Positions 8,667 through 17,760 of a DNA stretch of 64,000 nt are shown here, piece by piece. Under the pieces are notes generated by a model, which was not told the origin of the DNA, ran no database searches, and was given only the letters and a program-made list of their open reading frames with translations. Numbering within the stretch: the first letter of the stretch is position 1; each line of letters opens with the position of its first letter. Source of the stretch: Promethearchaeota archaeon (GTDB lineage: Archaea > Asgardarchaeota > Lokiarchaeia > Sigyniarchaeales > Promethearchaeaceae). The position numbers and the translations under genes were made by a program. The stretch spans positions 1 to 64,000 of the forward strand of contig JAFGBS010000008.1 of assembly GCA_016933055.1 (NCBI GenBank), written 5' to 3'.

Positions 8667-10823
8667 TTACCGTTTGTGCGATATTCTACTGATAGCATCT
8701 TTCAATTTTTGAAGAACGTTACTGTTTTTTATTTGTATTTCGTGTTTTTGTAGATTTTTTTGACTTTTCGTGGATTCTTCTTTTAAATGTTGGAGTAGGT
8801 TTTTTTCTCGTAGCATTTCCTTTCGAGTAATGACTTTCACTTGTTTATATGCGTCAGGATTTGATATAGTCAATTTCTCAACACGTTTAAGTCGCGTTTT
8901 TGCCTGTTCTTCCTCTAAACGAGTTCGTGTTTCCATAGTTTGGAGTTTCTGAGCCTCAAGACAACGAAGAATATCAGAATGAGAAAGTATACCCACAACA
9001 TGCTTCTTACTGGGAGATTCTAATACCACCAGACGATCAATATCCGAACAGTAAATTGCACTTAAAGCTTGTTGTACAGCGTCATCGGGATAGATAATAT
9101 TTGCCTTTTTTCCTGCATTCTCCAATACCGACATGTTCGTTTTATCTTGTGCTAGAGCTTGTTTTACATTCGAATCCGTAATTATCCCCAGATATTCTCC
9201 TTCGGTGTTTATTATAGGATATGCAAAGTGATCCATGGATTCAGCTAGCGCAGCAAAATCACCCATTTTCATGGTATCAAGAACACAAATAACATTTTTT
9301 GTCATAATATCCATGACCCTTGTTTCGGCAAGCAAATCACTTGGACCCCCCATAGTAATGCTAAGTCCTTTTATTGCAATTTTTTGGGAGTAAATTGTTT
9401 CTTTCATAAGTAAACGACTCATGAAGTAACTAATGCTACATGTGATCATCAATGGGAGTATATTTTGGTAGGATTGTGTCATTTCCGCCGCCATAAATAT
9501 CATGGTAAGAACCGCGCGTGATGAACCAGCATAAACAGAAGCCATACCTGTTAAGGTGAACAAAGCATACATAGCTGGAGAAAAATTTAATCCACCCAAT
9601 GATAACATCCGAGCAACCCAATATCCAGCTATTGCGCCTATAACTAATGCAGGACCGAAAATTCCTCCTGAATTACCCGTTCCTACGGATAGTGCAGTAG
9701 CAAGAATTTTAAAGATGATTAATAATATCAAAGTGATTCCTAAGCTTCCAAAGATAAGTGAGAATCCAAATAATCCAGCTTCCCCGGCATTAAATGCATC
9801 TAATATCAACTTATAATCCACTCCACCAAATATGGAGGGTATATTTTCAACATCCTTTGCATAAATTTCCCGTGTCCCCAGTAAAAAGTTAATTGTAACC
9901 GAACCTTCTCGTGGGCTGATTATGCCCAGTAAGCCTGTTAAAAGAGCTCCCCCAACCAAAACCATAAAAGGTGGGATTTTTGTATGGTAAGCCCATCGCT
10001 CAATGTAATAGATGGATTTATTATAAAATAAAGCAATAAATCCACAGAATATTCCCAATACGATAAACCAATGAAGATATGGTAAATATTCCAAAAAATC
10101 AATATCCCGGAAGATATCAGGGATTTCGATAATTGCATGTGCCCCCGTTTCAAGAATTAAACGCCCGGTTACATTTGCAACTACTGAGGAAATAATAATG
10201 GGTATCAGGTTTTGTACACTCATGGATACCAGCAATATTTCAATTCCAAATATCAACCCTCCGATCGGAGCATTAAATGCTGCTGATAATCCCGCTACTA
10301 ATCCACACACCACGATTGTCTGAATATTTCTTCCTTTCAACCCTAGTTTACGCCCTAATAACGAGCTAAAACCCGCTCCAATTTGAGCAATCGGTCCTTC
10401 TCTCCCTAAACTAAGCCCTCCCCCGATGCAAATTCCTGATAGGACAAGTTTTAAATAAGGTGTCACTGTTTTAATGTAGCCTTCTTTATAAGTCAAACTT
10501 TCCATCACTTCGGGGATTCCATGTCCCCTTGCTTCAGGTGCGTATTTAATCAAAAAGGGAGCTGTAATAACAGCAGCAAGCGTAGGAAGAACAATAATCA
10601 TGATCCATTTCCACCGTTCAGGAATATTATCATAAATCACACCATAAAAAAAGAATCTTGTTCCCGAAATCAAGATCCCTAATAACCATGCAGCGATCGC
10701 TCCCATGAATCCGCTTAAAATTGCTATACAATTCATTACGAAATATTTTTTACCTAGTAGCCATTTTACCGCTTCTTTTGGATGCTGGATGAAATAACAA
10801 AAGCGTACTGCTAATCTTTTCAA
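8667..10823 (-). CDS. CLC-family chloride channel/transporter with two CBS domains
   Basis: A 718-residue anion channel or antiporter. The membrane part (about residues 20-490) shows the CLC signatures GHGIPEV, GREGPIAQIG (with the gating glutamate) and GNSGGIFGPALVIGA. Two CBS domains follow (about 500-615): one around ICVLDTMKMGDF and YLGIITDSN, the other around DIDRLVVLE and HVVGILSHSD. These probably sense adenine nucleotides. A basic, coiled-coil-like tail of about 100 residues ends the protein. The proton glutamate of E. coli ClC (Glu203) appears replaced by Ile in GIEILLVSM, which would favour channel-type or uncoupled transport. The first codon is TTG and no clear ribosome site is seen. 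Confidence 0.92.
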   Translation of the reverse strand: MKRLAVRFCYFIQHPKEAVKWLLGKKYFVMNCIAILSGFMGAIAAWLLGILISGTRFFFYGVIYDNIPERWKWIMIIVLPTLAAVITAPFLIKYAPEARGHGIPEVMESLTYKEGYIKTVTPYLKLVLSGICIGGGLSLGREGPIAQIGAGFSSLLGRKLGLKGRNIQTIVVCGLVAGLSAAFNAPIGGLIFGIEILLVSMSVQNLIPIIISSVVANVTGRLILETGAHAIIEIPDIFRDIDFLEYLPYLHWFIVLGIFCGFIALFYNKSIYYIERWAYHTKIPPFMVLVGGALLTGLLGIISPREGSVTINFLLGTREIYAKDVENIPSIFGGVDYKLILDAFNAGEAGLFGFSLIFGSLGITLILLIIFKILATALSVGTGNSGGIFGPALVIGAIAGYWVARMLSLGGLNFSPAMYALFTLTGMASVYAGSSRAVLTMIFMAAEMTQSYQNILPLMITCSISYFMSRLLMKETIYSQKIAIKGLSITMGGPSDLLAETRVMDIMTKNVICVLDTMKMGDFAALAESMDHFAYPIINTEGEYLGIITDSNVKQALAQDKTNMSVLENAGKKANIIYPDDAVQQALSAIYCSDIDRLVVLESPSKKHVVGILSHSDILRCLEAQKLQTMETRTRLEEEQAKTRLKRVEKLTISNPDAYKQVKVITRKEMLREKNLLQHLKEESTKSQKNLQKHEIQIKNSNVLQKLKDAISRISHKR

Positions 10824-11182
10824 TCTAGTAGGTATCGTGTGAAAAATTTTTTGCGGATTTTCATTTATTATGGTACCTGTGTATTGGGTTTTGCTCTCTA
10901 TTCGAAGAATATTGATGTCTTTTGCATTCTGTTCATCAGATTTTGTTATTGGTCATGCCCACCTTTACAGTTTGCTATTTTGAACCAAAAAAAAATAAAT
11001 TATTATCTTTCTAAGATTAAGAATAAATCCTAAATACTTATGTTTTGTTTCTGAATTGAAAATATCATATTTGAATAATTAGGATGCTGTATATTAATAG
11101 TGGATAGAAATTTAATATGATTGTCGTATTATAGATGAAAAAACTGTCGTATACAAAAAAATGAGATTTTAATTTCATATAC
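10824..11182. other. Gene-free gap between CLC gene and beta-lactamase-like gene
   Basis: About 360 bases, strongly AT-rich. A 64-codon open frame on the plus strand (10839-11033) has no ribosome site and no family resemblance, so it is not called. The octamer TGTCGTAT occurs twice near 11121 and 11145 and also inside repeat copy 1, but the flanking sequence differs. Nothing else is supported. Confidence 0.5.
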
Positions 11183-12562
11183 TTAAATTCGATGGTATAA
11201 ATAACGATCAAAAGTTGCATATGAAATTTTTCCTGTTTTTTCATCCCGTACGAATTGAATTTTTTCTCTTTGATCTGGGAATCCCGTAGGGATGGTAAAA
11301 ATGAGATTTTCAGGGTCTTCTACTGAAATAGGGATATCAAAATCCCCGTCATCGATTTCAAGATGAGCCATCAGTAGGGGACCCTTGGTTTCCAATTTAA
11401 GAGAATACAATTCTCTATAGCTTTTATATGTACCTTCTACCATGGAAATAAGGTTTTTGTATTTTAGTGCGGGTAGTTCTTCAGGGTCATTACCAGTTAA
11501 GATCGCTAAGATCCCTTCTGTTATCAATCGACAATTCGCATTAGCATCATTTTCCGCTGAAAATACTCCGATATTCAACTCTGGTAAAATCATTAATGAA
11601 GCTGTGGATGATGACAATCCCCCTCCGTGCTGCAATAATGTGGTCCCGAATCTTTCTTCTCTCACCCATCCCAACCCATAGTATCCCTCTCCTTTGTAAG
11701 AATATGGGCATTTAATTATGGGATTCCACAGTATTTCACAAGTTTCGGGGTGTAAAATTAAAGAGTCATGAAATTGCCCACGGTGGAGGATAAGTTGAAT
11801 ATAATTAGCCATTTCATGTGCTGAGCTAAGAATACCACCGGGAGGATCAAGAAAGTCACTGTAAGGGTGAGAATATGTGGTAACCTTATTGTCTTCTATA
11901 CAATATCCTGTGCTGAAATCGTTTAGTGAATCTTTTTTTACGTCATCTGAATTATAGCTCGTTCGTATCATTTCCAGTTTTGACAAACAATGTTCTCTCA
12001 TATACTCCGAAAATTTCTGTCCCGTTATATCTTCTATAATATACCCTATTAATGCATACATGTCATTATTATAAAAAAAACGTTCCCCAGGCTCGAACAG
12101 CCGTTCTTTTTCTGCACTTTTTACATACCATTCTAAATCCGAACGACTAATAATAGGAGTAAAATCTATATGTCGCTTATTGTGGTGTAACATTTCTATA
12201 ATCGTACCATCAAGAGCTGGAAAACCCGAGGAATGGCTTAAAAGATGTTTCAGAAGAATTGGTTTATCTGGGTTTTCCGGAAACCAAGGAAAGTACTTTT
12301 TTATGGGATCACTAATATTGAGCAATCCCTTTTCTTGCAACTGTAAAATTGCTAGTGCAGTAAAGGATTTTGATATGCTTCCGATTCCAATTAGAGTATT
12401 CTCGGTCATTGGTAAAAGTTCTTCAAGGTTCCGGTATCCAAATCCCCTTTCAAAAATAATTTTGTCGTCCTTTACCACAGACACGGATAATCCAGGTACC
12501 TTATGTTTTGCCATTAAATTCATTATTAACGATGTAAAGCAATCATCATAATTCGAGCTCAT
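11183..12562 (-). CDS. Serine beta-lactamase-like hydrolase (class C / PBP fold)
   Basis: A 459-residue member of the beta-lactamase/transpeptidase-like superfamily of serine hydrolases. The catalytic SxxK is SISK in GIGSISKSFTALA, the YxN motif is YNN in FFYNNDMYALIGYII, and the third motif is HGGG in LLQHGGGLSSS. No signal peptide or membrane helix is visible, so a cytoplasmic location is likely. A separate beta-rich domain occupies about residues 350-459. Relatives act as esterases, peptidases or amidases; resistance to beta-lactams should not be assumed, least of all in an archaeon. It stands alone in the strand run. Confidence 0.88.
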   Translation of the reverse strand: MSSNYDDCFTSLIMNLMAKHKVPGLSVSVVKDDKIIFERGFGYRNLEELLPMTENTLIGIGSISKSFTALAILQLQEKGLLNISDPIKKYFPWFPENPDKPILLKHLLSHSSGFPALDGTIIEMLHHNKRHIDFTPIISRSDLEWYVKSAEKERLFEPGERFFYNNDMYALIGYIIEDITGQKFSEYMREHCLSKLEMIRTSYNSDDVKKDSLNDFSTGYCIEDNKVTTYSHPYSDFLDPPGGILSSAHEMANYIQLILHRGQFHDSLILHPETCEILWNPIIKCPYSYKGEGYYGLGWVREERFGTTLLQHGGGLSSSTASLMILPELNIGVFSAENDANANCRLITEGILAILTGNDPEELPALKYKNLISMVEGTYKSYRELYSLKLETKGPLLMAHLEIDDGDFDIPISVEDPENLIFTIPTGFPDQREKIQFVRDEKTGKISYATFDRYLYHRI

Positions 12563-12683
12563 ACTCCTTGATTCGACTTTAACCTTTATATGGCTTTAGT
12601 TGACGGATATGAAAAAAGAATGAATGAAAGATCAAAGGGATCTTATGGGGTTATGTATTCTTTCGAATAATTCATAATTTGGT

Positions 12684-13208
12684 TCAATTTTCGATAATTA
12701 AATCATGAGATAATACGCTTTTCAACTGGATCACATGCTGATAAAACTCATTAATTCGTTTTCCCGATCCTTTCACGGGGATTATCAAAATACATCGTTC
12801 ATGAGCACTATGAACATGCATTTTGGTTAGCACAATGTCATGGTAAAGATGCTCCAAATGATTTATCTTTATTAGATCACTATCCGGGTAATTAAAATAA
12901 TGCGCCATAAGAATATGTGAAGCATCATCTTCTGCATGTTGAACACTGTGGGATTCGGTTGATAGCACAGTATGATCATGATCATGACCTTCCCATAAAT
13001 GTTCGAGACAAATTATAATCACTGCTGTAGTAAATTTATCGGATATCAGTTTTTCTTCTCGGGTTTCTTTAATAAGATAATCACGCATTGCTTTTCGGAT
13101 TGCATCAGATCGATTAATTCCATAGTTAGCCCGAAACGCTTCGAATTCTTCAAATTGAGCTTTTGGTAATGAAATGGAAAACCGATGAAATTCTTCTTTA
13201 TCGCTCAT
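12684..13208 (-). CDS. nikR: NikR-family nickel-responsive regulator with His-rich insertion
   Basis: A 174-residue ribbon-helix-helix repressor. The N-terminal RHH domain spans residues 5-48 (FSISLPKAQFEEFEAF). The C-terminal domain carries His120, His131, His133 and Cys139, which reproduce exactly the spacing of the nickel ligands His76, His87, His89 and Cys95 of E. coli NikR. The protein is about 30 residues longer than usual; the extra part (about 70-104) contains eight histidines (starting HLWEGHDHDH). The gene follows the TrmO-FmdE gene after 2 bp and closes the uptake operon, so it probably controls its own operon in response to nickel or a related metal. Confidence 0.88.
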   Translation of the reverse strand: MSDKEEFHRFSISLPKAQFEEFEAFRANYGINRSDAIRKAMRDYLIKETREEKLISDKFTTAVIIICLEHLWEGHDHDHTVLSTESHSVQHAEDDASHILMAHYFNYPDSDLIKINHLEHLYHDIVLTKMHVHSAHERCILIIPVKGSGKRINEFYQHVIQLKSVLSHDLIIEN

Positions 13209-13210
13209 AA

Positions 13211-14347
13211 TTAACCACTTTTCAGATTTTCTTTATGATAAAATTCGATACCATGTCCAGTTAATCGATAATAGCCCTCATATGCACATTTCATGCAATA
13301 TTCTTGATCATTTTTAATTATTTTACGGGAACTCATGGCTTTTTCTCTACACTTATCGCAATAAAAATCAGAATGTATTGGTGCTCTTGCTGGAAGGTCG
13401 TATGATATTACTTCTACATTCAATAATAAATTTGAGTTGAGATTCATCATATCAAATCCAACTTGACGGGAAGTTTTTCGATAAGCATTGATTTCTTCTT
13501 CGGTCGCGTTGCGATCTCTTACGACTTTATCAAATAATTGGGTATATTCATCCCTATTTGGAAGCAAATCCCGCCAATTATCCTTCACTGTTATACGTAA
13601 AGCTTTTCCACTACGTTCAACAAGAGTTACGGCAGTTTTTCCAATATCCTCAAAAATAAGTGAATTATTCCCGAAAGTACATCCGGTTACAAATTGAATC
13701 GCATCAGAGGCGCAATTGTTCATTTCCACGATTGCGATCAGATTCTCCATGATCCCATTTGAAAACTTCCGAAGTTCTTGCATACCCCTAGTACCTAAAT
13801 GAATTCCCAATGCTAAACCTGGGCAGTAATGACCATGCAGTTGTCCCGCTGCGTGAAATAAACTTGTCTTATCATCAGCTAATATTTTTTCTATAATCCA
13901 ACTGCGGGGAGTATCCAAAGGAACAAAAGTCAACATCGAAGTATCTAAAGGACCATTTTCTTCTTTCAAATCATATAGTGGAAAATACGGCTTGATATCA
14001 ATAACAGGGGTGCCATTAATCGCATCTAATCCCATCACCTGAATTCCTTTTTCTGTTGTTTCGAGTAATTGAACGGTAGAAATTCCTAAGGAATTAGGAC
14101 GGTGAGGTGTACGTGTGGCGAATACACCTTTGTATTCTCCATGTCGGTTAAAATGCTTTAATCGTATGGGTTCTGTGCTTTTATGCATCAAAAACACAAT
14201 AGTAACATACCTAGATTCATCCAACCGGTATAATCCATCTCGAAATTCCTCGTTAATTTCAATGACACTCTCAATATTTTGGAATTTCAGCGGATCCATC
14301 GATGCGTTTATTGAATTTTTAACGATTCCAATTTTAGTTAACTGCAT
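13211..14347 (-). CDS. TrmO (TsaA)-like domain fused to FmdE-like domain
   Basis: A 378-residue two-domain protein. Residues 1-130 match the TsaA/TrmO family, SAM-dependent methyltransferases acting on t6A37 of tRNA, with TRTPHRPNSLGIS and INGTPVIDIKPYFP. Residues 165-320 match FmdE, the formylmethanofuran dehydrogenase subunit E-like fold: GQLHGHYCPGLALG and DAIQFVTGCTFGNNSL. A zinc ribbon follows (CDKCREKAM and CMKCAYEG). FmdE homologues are repeatedly found near metal or molybdate genes, although their role is unresolved. The gene overlaps the ABC ATPase gene by 14 bp and precedes nikR, so a link to metal handling is inferred. Confidence 0.88.
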   Translation of the reverse strand: MQLTKIGIVKNSINASMDPLKFQNIESVIEINEEFRDGLYRLDESRYVTIVFLMHKSTEPIRLKHFNRHGEYKGVFATRTPHRPNSLGISTVQLLETTEKGIQVMGLDAINGTPVIDIKPYFPLYDLKEENGPLDTSMLTFVPLDTPRSWIIEKILADDKTSLFHAAGQLHGHYCPGLALGIHLGTRGMQELRKFSNGIMENLIAIVEMNNCASDAIQFVTGCTFGNNSLIFEDIGKTAVTLVERSGKALRITVKDNWRDLLPNRDEYTQLFDKVVRDRNATEEEINAYRKTSRQVGFDMMNLNSNLLLNVEVISYDLPARAPIHSDFYCDKCREKAMSSRKIIKNDQEYCMKCAYEGYYRLTGHGIEFYHKENLKSG

Positions 14348-15185
14348 CCATTTCCCCTTGTTTATTGGTGCTACCTTTTGGTGCTGCGTTTACTAGTTCA
14401 TGGTGTACATTTTTTTTTGCTTTTGAATTTTGGATGGGAATTAAAAAAATTCCTCCATTATCATCATGGAAAATGGATACTTTGACTTGGAATACTTTTT
14501 TTATTATTGCTTGTGTAAATATTTCGCGCCCTCCACAAGCATATATTTGGTGATCATGCACCATGATAAATTTATCACAATATTTCAATGCTAAATTCAA
14601 GTCATGAATAGCCATCACCACGGTCTTTCCTCGTTTTGATAAGTCCTTTAATAGGTCCAGAATTTCAAGTTGATGGTGTAAATCTAAATTAGCAGTGGGT
14701 TCATCCAATAACAAAATATCGGGATCTTGGGCAAATACCCGTCCAATAATGACTTTCTGACGCTGTCCTCCGGACATTTCATTAATATTGCGCAAACTTA
14801 AGTCTTTCAAACCTAAATTTAGAATAATTGAGGAGACTATTTCCAGATCGTTTTCAGTCGGACCCCATGAAAAATGTGGTTTTCGACCCATCAAAATTGT
14901 ATTGAATACTGAGGTTGGAAATTGTGTTAACTCAGTTTGGGGAATATATCCTATAGTTTTTGCAATATCTTCTAATTTCATCCCCTTTAGTGAACGTTCT
15001 CTGATTTGAATCTTCCCTGATTTAGGTTTCAGTAATTTTTGAATTAGTTTTAATATGGTAGTTTTACCAGCACCATTCGGTCCGACTATTCCAATGAATT
15101 CTCCTTTTTGTACTGTAAATGAAATATTATTTAGTACCGGTGTACTGTTATAGGCAAAACTTACTGAATCAACGTTTATTTCCAT
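14334..15185 (-). CDS. ABC transporter ATPase, FecE/BtuD type
   Basis: The 283-residue ATP-binding subunit of a metal-chelate or vitamin B12-type importer. It has Walker A GPNGAGKTTILKLI, the Q-loop in IGYIPQTELTQFPTS, the signature MSGGQRQKVIIGRVFA, and Walker B ILLLDEPTANLD with the switch His in AIHDLNLALKY. A C-terminal tail after about residue 250 is lysine-rich. It lies 22 bp downstream of the permease gene and overlaps the next gene, so it belongs to the same operon. Confidence 0.93.
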   Translation of the reverse strand: MEINVDSVSFAYNSTPVLNNISFTVQKGEFIGIVGPNGAGKTTILKLIQKLLKPKSGKIQIRERSLKGMKLEDIAKTIGYIPQTELTQFPTSVFNTILMGRKPHFSWGPTENDLEIVSSIILNLGLKDLSLRNINEMSGGQRQKVIIGRVFAQDPDILLLDEPTANLDLHHQLEILDLLKDLSKRGKTVVMAIHDLNLALKYCDKFIMVHDHQIYACGGREIFTQAIIKKVFQVKVSIFHDDNGGIFLIPIQNSKAKKNVHHELVNAAPKGSTNKQGEMDAVN

Positions 15186-15207
15186 ATTATTCGACTCTAT
15201 ATTTGTG

Positions 15208-16410
15208 TTAAGATTTTGAAATGTTTTTTTTCCGTAATAGTAAGTATAAGAATAGTGGTGCCCCTAAAAAGGACGTAAGAACACCAACGGGTAAAATAAC
15301 AGGACTTAAGATGGTTCGGGCTACAGTATCTGCAATCAACAGAAAAACACTCCCGAATACACCCGATCCGATAACTAAAAAGTGTTCATCGTTTCCAACA
15401 ATCCGCCGTACTATGTGGGGCACTACTAAACCTACATAGGCTATGATACCAAAAAATGAGATAATAGTAGCGGTCATTAACGAAGCAACAATCATCCCAA
15501 TTATCCGAATACTGGTTATTTTAACTCCTAAAGACTGTGCGACATCATCCCCCACATCCAAGATATTATAATTCCAGGAATTGAATATGAAATAAAGCAT
15601 GCTGGGTACAGTCACAATACCGATGATGAGAAATTGTGTCCAATTTGCTCGTCCTAAATCTCCAAATGTCCAATAGACTATAGCGGCCAGTTGAACTTCA
15701 TCAGCAAAATATTGGAGGGCGGTTGATCCAGCTGAAAATAATGATCCGATAATGATTCCCATCAAAATCATTGTTTGGGGTTTTGCATCAAAAAATTTTG
15801 AGATAAACAAAATAAGTAAAGTGGTTAGAACACAAAATGCAAATGCGCATATTGTAATAATATAGGGATTGTTAATGATAACAGCATCCCCATAGGTCGA
15901 ATGCATAGAGCCTGCTCCAAAGAGAATAACCGCAAATGCGGCACCAAATGCAGCTGCATTTGATATTCCTAAGGTAAAAGGTGATCCAAGGGGATTGCGT
16001 AGAATGCTTTGCATTGCCACTCCACTCACGGATAAACAAAAACCGGCTAATGCTGCCGAAAGAACTCGCGGTAAACGAATATTCCAAAGTATGGTTTCAT
16101 AGACAGGATCACCTTCCTGAAAAATTAGGATGATTATTTCCCGAAGTGGGATTCGGACGGATCCCAGAGTCATTCCAAATAGGATGAAAAAAAACAGCGC
16201 TCCTAAGGTCAATATAATAAAAGAAATTTTTCTCCCAACATGCCTTTTATATTCGTGTTTGATCTTACCAATGGTTTGGAGAATAATCGCTTGCTCTTGT
16301 TCAGTAGTAATTATTACCTTCTCTGGTTTTGAGTCTTTGTTGTTTTCTTCCTTATCATTGGACTCTTTTCCCTCAAGATTATCAGCTGCCTTAATTTCCA
16401 TCATGTCCAC
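15208..16410 (-). CDS. ABC transporter permease, FecCD/BtuC type
   Basis: A 400-residue membrane permease for iron-siderophore, haem, cobalamin or other metal chelates. About ten helices follow a long, highly charged N-terminal cytosolic extension (residues 1-65, rich in Lys, Glu and Asn), which is unusual for the family. Family motifs include IRLPRVLSAALAGFCLSVSG, MQSILRNPLGSPFTLGIS, and YVGLVVPHIVRRIVG near the C-terminus. It overlaps the binding-protein gene by 10 bp. The exact substrate is not readable, but the downstream nikR favours nickel or a nickel chelate. Confidence 0.93.
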   Translation of the reverse strand: MDMMEIKAADNLEGKESNDKEENNKDSKPEKVIITTEQEQAIILQTIGKIKHEYKRHVGRKISFIILTLGALFFFILFGMTLGSVRIPLREIIILIFQEGDPVYETILWNIRLPRVLSAALAGFCLSVSGVAMQSILRNPLGSPFTLGISNAAAFGAAFAVILFGAGSMHSTYGDAVIINNPYIITICAFAFCVLTTLLILFISKFFDAKPQTMILMGIIIGSLFSAGSTALQYFADEVQLAAIVYWTFGDLGRANWTQFLIIGIVTVPSMLYFIFNSWNYNILDVGDDVAQSLGVKITSIRIIGMIVASLMTATIISFFGIIAYVGLVVPHIVRRIVGNDEHFLVIGSGVFGSVFLLIADTVARTILSPVILPVGVLTSFLGAPLFLYLLLRKKNISKS

Positions 16411-17642
16411 TTGATTTTGCTTTTTAACACCAATAATGGTATAATCAACATAAAAATTACCCCGATGAGAAGAATTGGATACCCTAGTATACGGTTAGAA
16501 TTATTTTCAGGAATAAAATAGTGTTCCAAAGCATTTTGTGTGGTTTTAGCGTAATATTGAAACATTTCCATTAAATCTGGTAATACATTCTTTCCTACAA
16601 AACTCTCGTAAATTTCAGCTGCAGTGGTATTGATATCTATATCTTCAAATGCCGTAGGATACAAAACTTTTCCCACATAATACGTATTAATTAAAACACT
16701 TCCAAAATTAACTGTATACGAATTATATGGTAATAAAACGTATATATTCTGGTTCTGGACGGCTTGCAACGTGTCGAAATTACCTGTTTTAAAATCATTT
16801 TGAGTAAGGGAGAAACCTCCTCCATCAATGAAAATAATCTCTGGATCCCATACTAAAAGTTGTTCGGGATCTATAAAGGCATGATCTTGGGATATATTTT
16901 GAGCTACATTGTTCGCGTGCACCAGCACAAAAGAATCAAACATTGGCATTGTCGAATCGATTCCATGACCTCCCCTGTAACTTATTCCCCCAACATAACA
17001 AGTTTTGTTCTGAACTGACGATATATTACGGGTTCGTTCATCTAAATCATCTAATAATCCTTCAAGATATATCTTAAATTGATAGAAACGGTCAAGTGTT
17101 CCTAAAATTTGAGCGGTTATGTTTAAACCATCCCACAATAGATTCAAATTTTCACTTAAATCTCCGTATATCAAACCAATTACAGGAATACCCAGCATAG
17201 CTTGTAAATTATCTAAATCTCCTGCTTGATTTTCATTAGTAGTGATCACCACATCCGGATCAGCTTGGACTATTAATTCCGGATTTCCCCCCCATTTTTC
17301 CCCAATTGAGGGTAGATATTGTAATTCCGGATGGGCAAAGAAATAAGGTCGCATTTCAGCAGCGGAGTCTGCTTCCTCTTCTCGTTCGATATTTTCAACT
17401 CCAACCACTTTATCAGTACCATTCATATAAACAATGTATCGTAATGCTCCTGCTCCAGTTCCGACAACCCGATTCACTTCAAATGGAATTTCAACCTCTC
17501 GATTAAACATGTCCCTAATTGTAATTGACTCCGCATTCATAGCATTTGGAACTTTTAACCGATAGTTAGATGAATATTGATTATTTCCTAGTATAATTCC
17601 ACATAATAGAATAAATCCCCAAATAATCACTGATTTCTTCAT
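16401..17642 (-). CDS. Membrane-anchored ABC substrate-binding protein (FecB/TroA fold)
   Basis: A 413-residue extracytoplasmic binding protein for the importer. The N-terminal hydrophobic segment (VIIWGFILLCGIILG) is a signal or anchor; the body contains ITIRDMFNREVEIPFEVNRV, then LIVQADPDVVITTNEN, typical of the helical-backbone metal-chelate binding class. A second hydrophobic helix (PILLIGVIFMLIIPLLVL) followed by KSKIKWT anchors the C-terminus. This is how archaea without an outer membrane keep such proteins at the surface. It is the first gene of the five-gene operon. Confidence 0.92.
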   Translation of the reverse strand: MKKSVIIWGFILLCGIILGNNQYSSNYRLKVPNAMNAESITIRDMFNREVEIPFEVNRVVGTGAGALRYIVYMNGTDKVVGVENIEREEEADSAAEMRPYFFAHPELQYLPSIGEKWGGNPELIVQADPDVVITTNENQAGDLDNLQAMLGIPVIGLIYGDLSENLNLLWDGLNITAQILGTLDRFYQFKIYLEGLLDDLDERTRNISSVQNKTCYVGGISYRGGHGIDSTMPMFDSFVLVHANNVAQNISQDHAFIDPEQLLVWDPEIIFIDGGGFSLTQNDFKTGNFDTLQAVQNQNIYVLLPYNSYTVNFGSVLINTYYVGKVLYPTAFEDIDINTTAAEIYESFVGKNVLPDLMEMFQYYAKTTQNALEHYFIPENNSNRILGYPILLIGVIFMLIIPLLVLKSKIKWT

Positions 17643-17705
17643 ACATCAAACCTCATTATACACAAATAGCTTTGCATCAATTCTGATATGACTCTTTCTA
17701 GAAAA

Positions 17706-17721
17706 AATAACATTCGTTATT
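17706..17721. promoter_or_regulatory. Palindrome upstream of the metal-uptake operon (candidate operator)
   Basis: AATAAC-ATTC-GTTATT is a perfect 6-bp inverted repeat with a 4-base spacer, 64-79 bases before the start of the binding-protein gene. A weaker palindrome with the same spacer (ATCA-ATTC-TGAT) lies nearer the gene. Neither matches the E. coli NikR operator, but archaeal operators differ. Binding by the operon's own NikR is an inference. Confidence 0.35.
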
Positions 17722-17760
17722 AAGTTTTTTTCCACTTATCAACATCTATTCTGTGATACC

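Noticed and set aside
10839..11033. A 64-codon plus-strand open frame after the CLC gene
   Set aside because: No ribosome site, no similarity, and a composition like translated AT-rich spacer.
11121..11153. Two TGTCGTAT octamers that also occur in repeat copy 1
   Set aside because: Only eight bases are shared and the octamer is absent from repeat copy 2, so it is not evidence of a third repeat copy.
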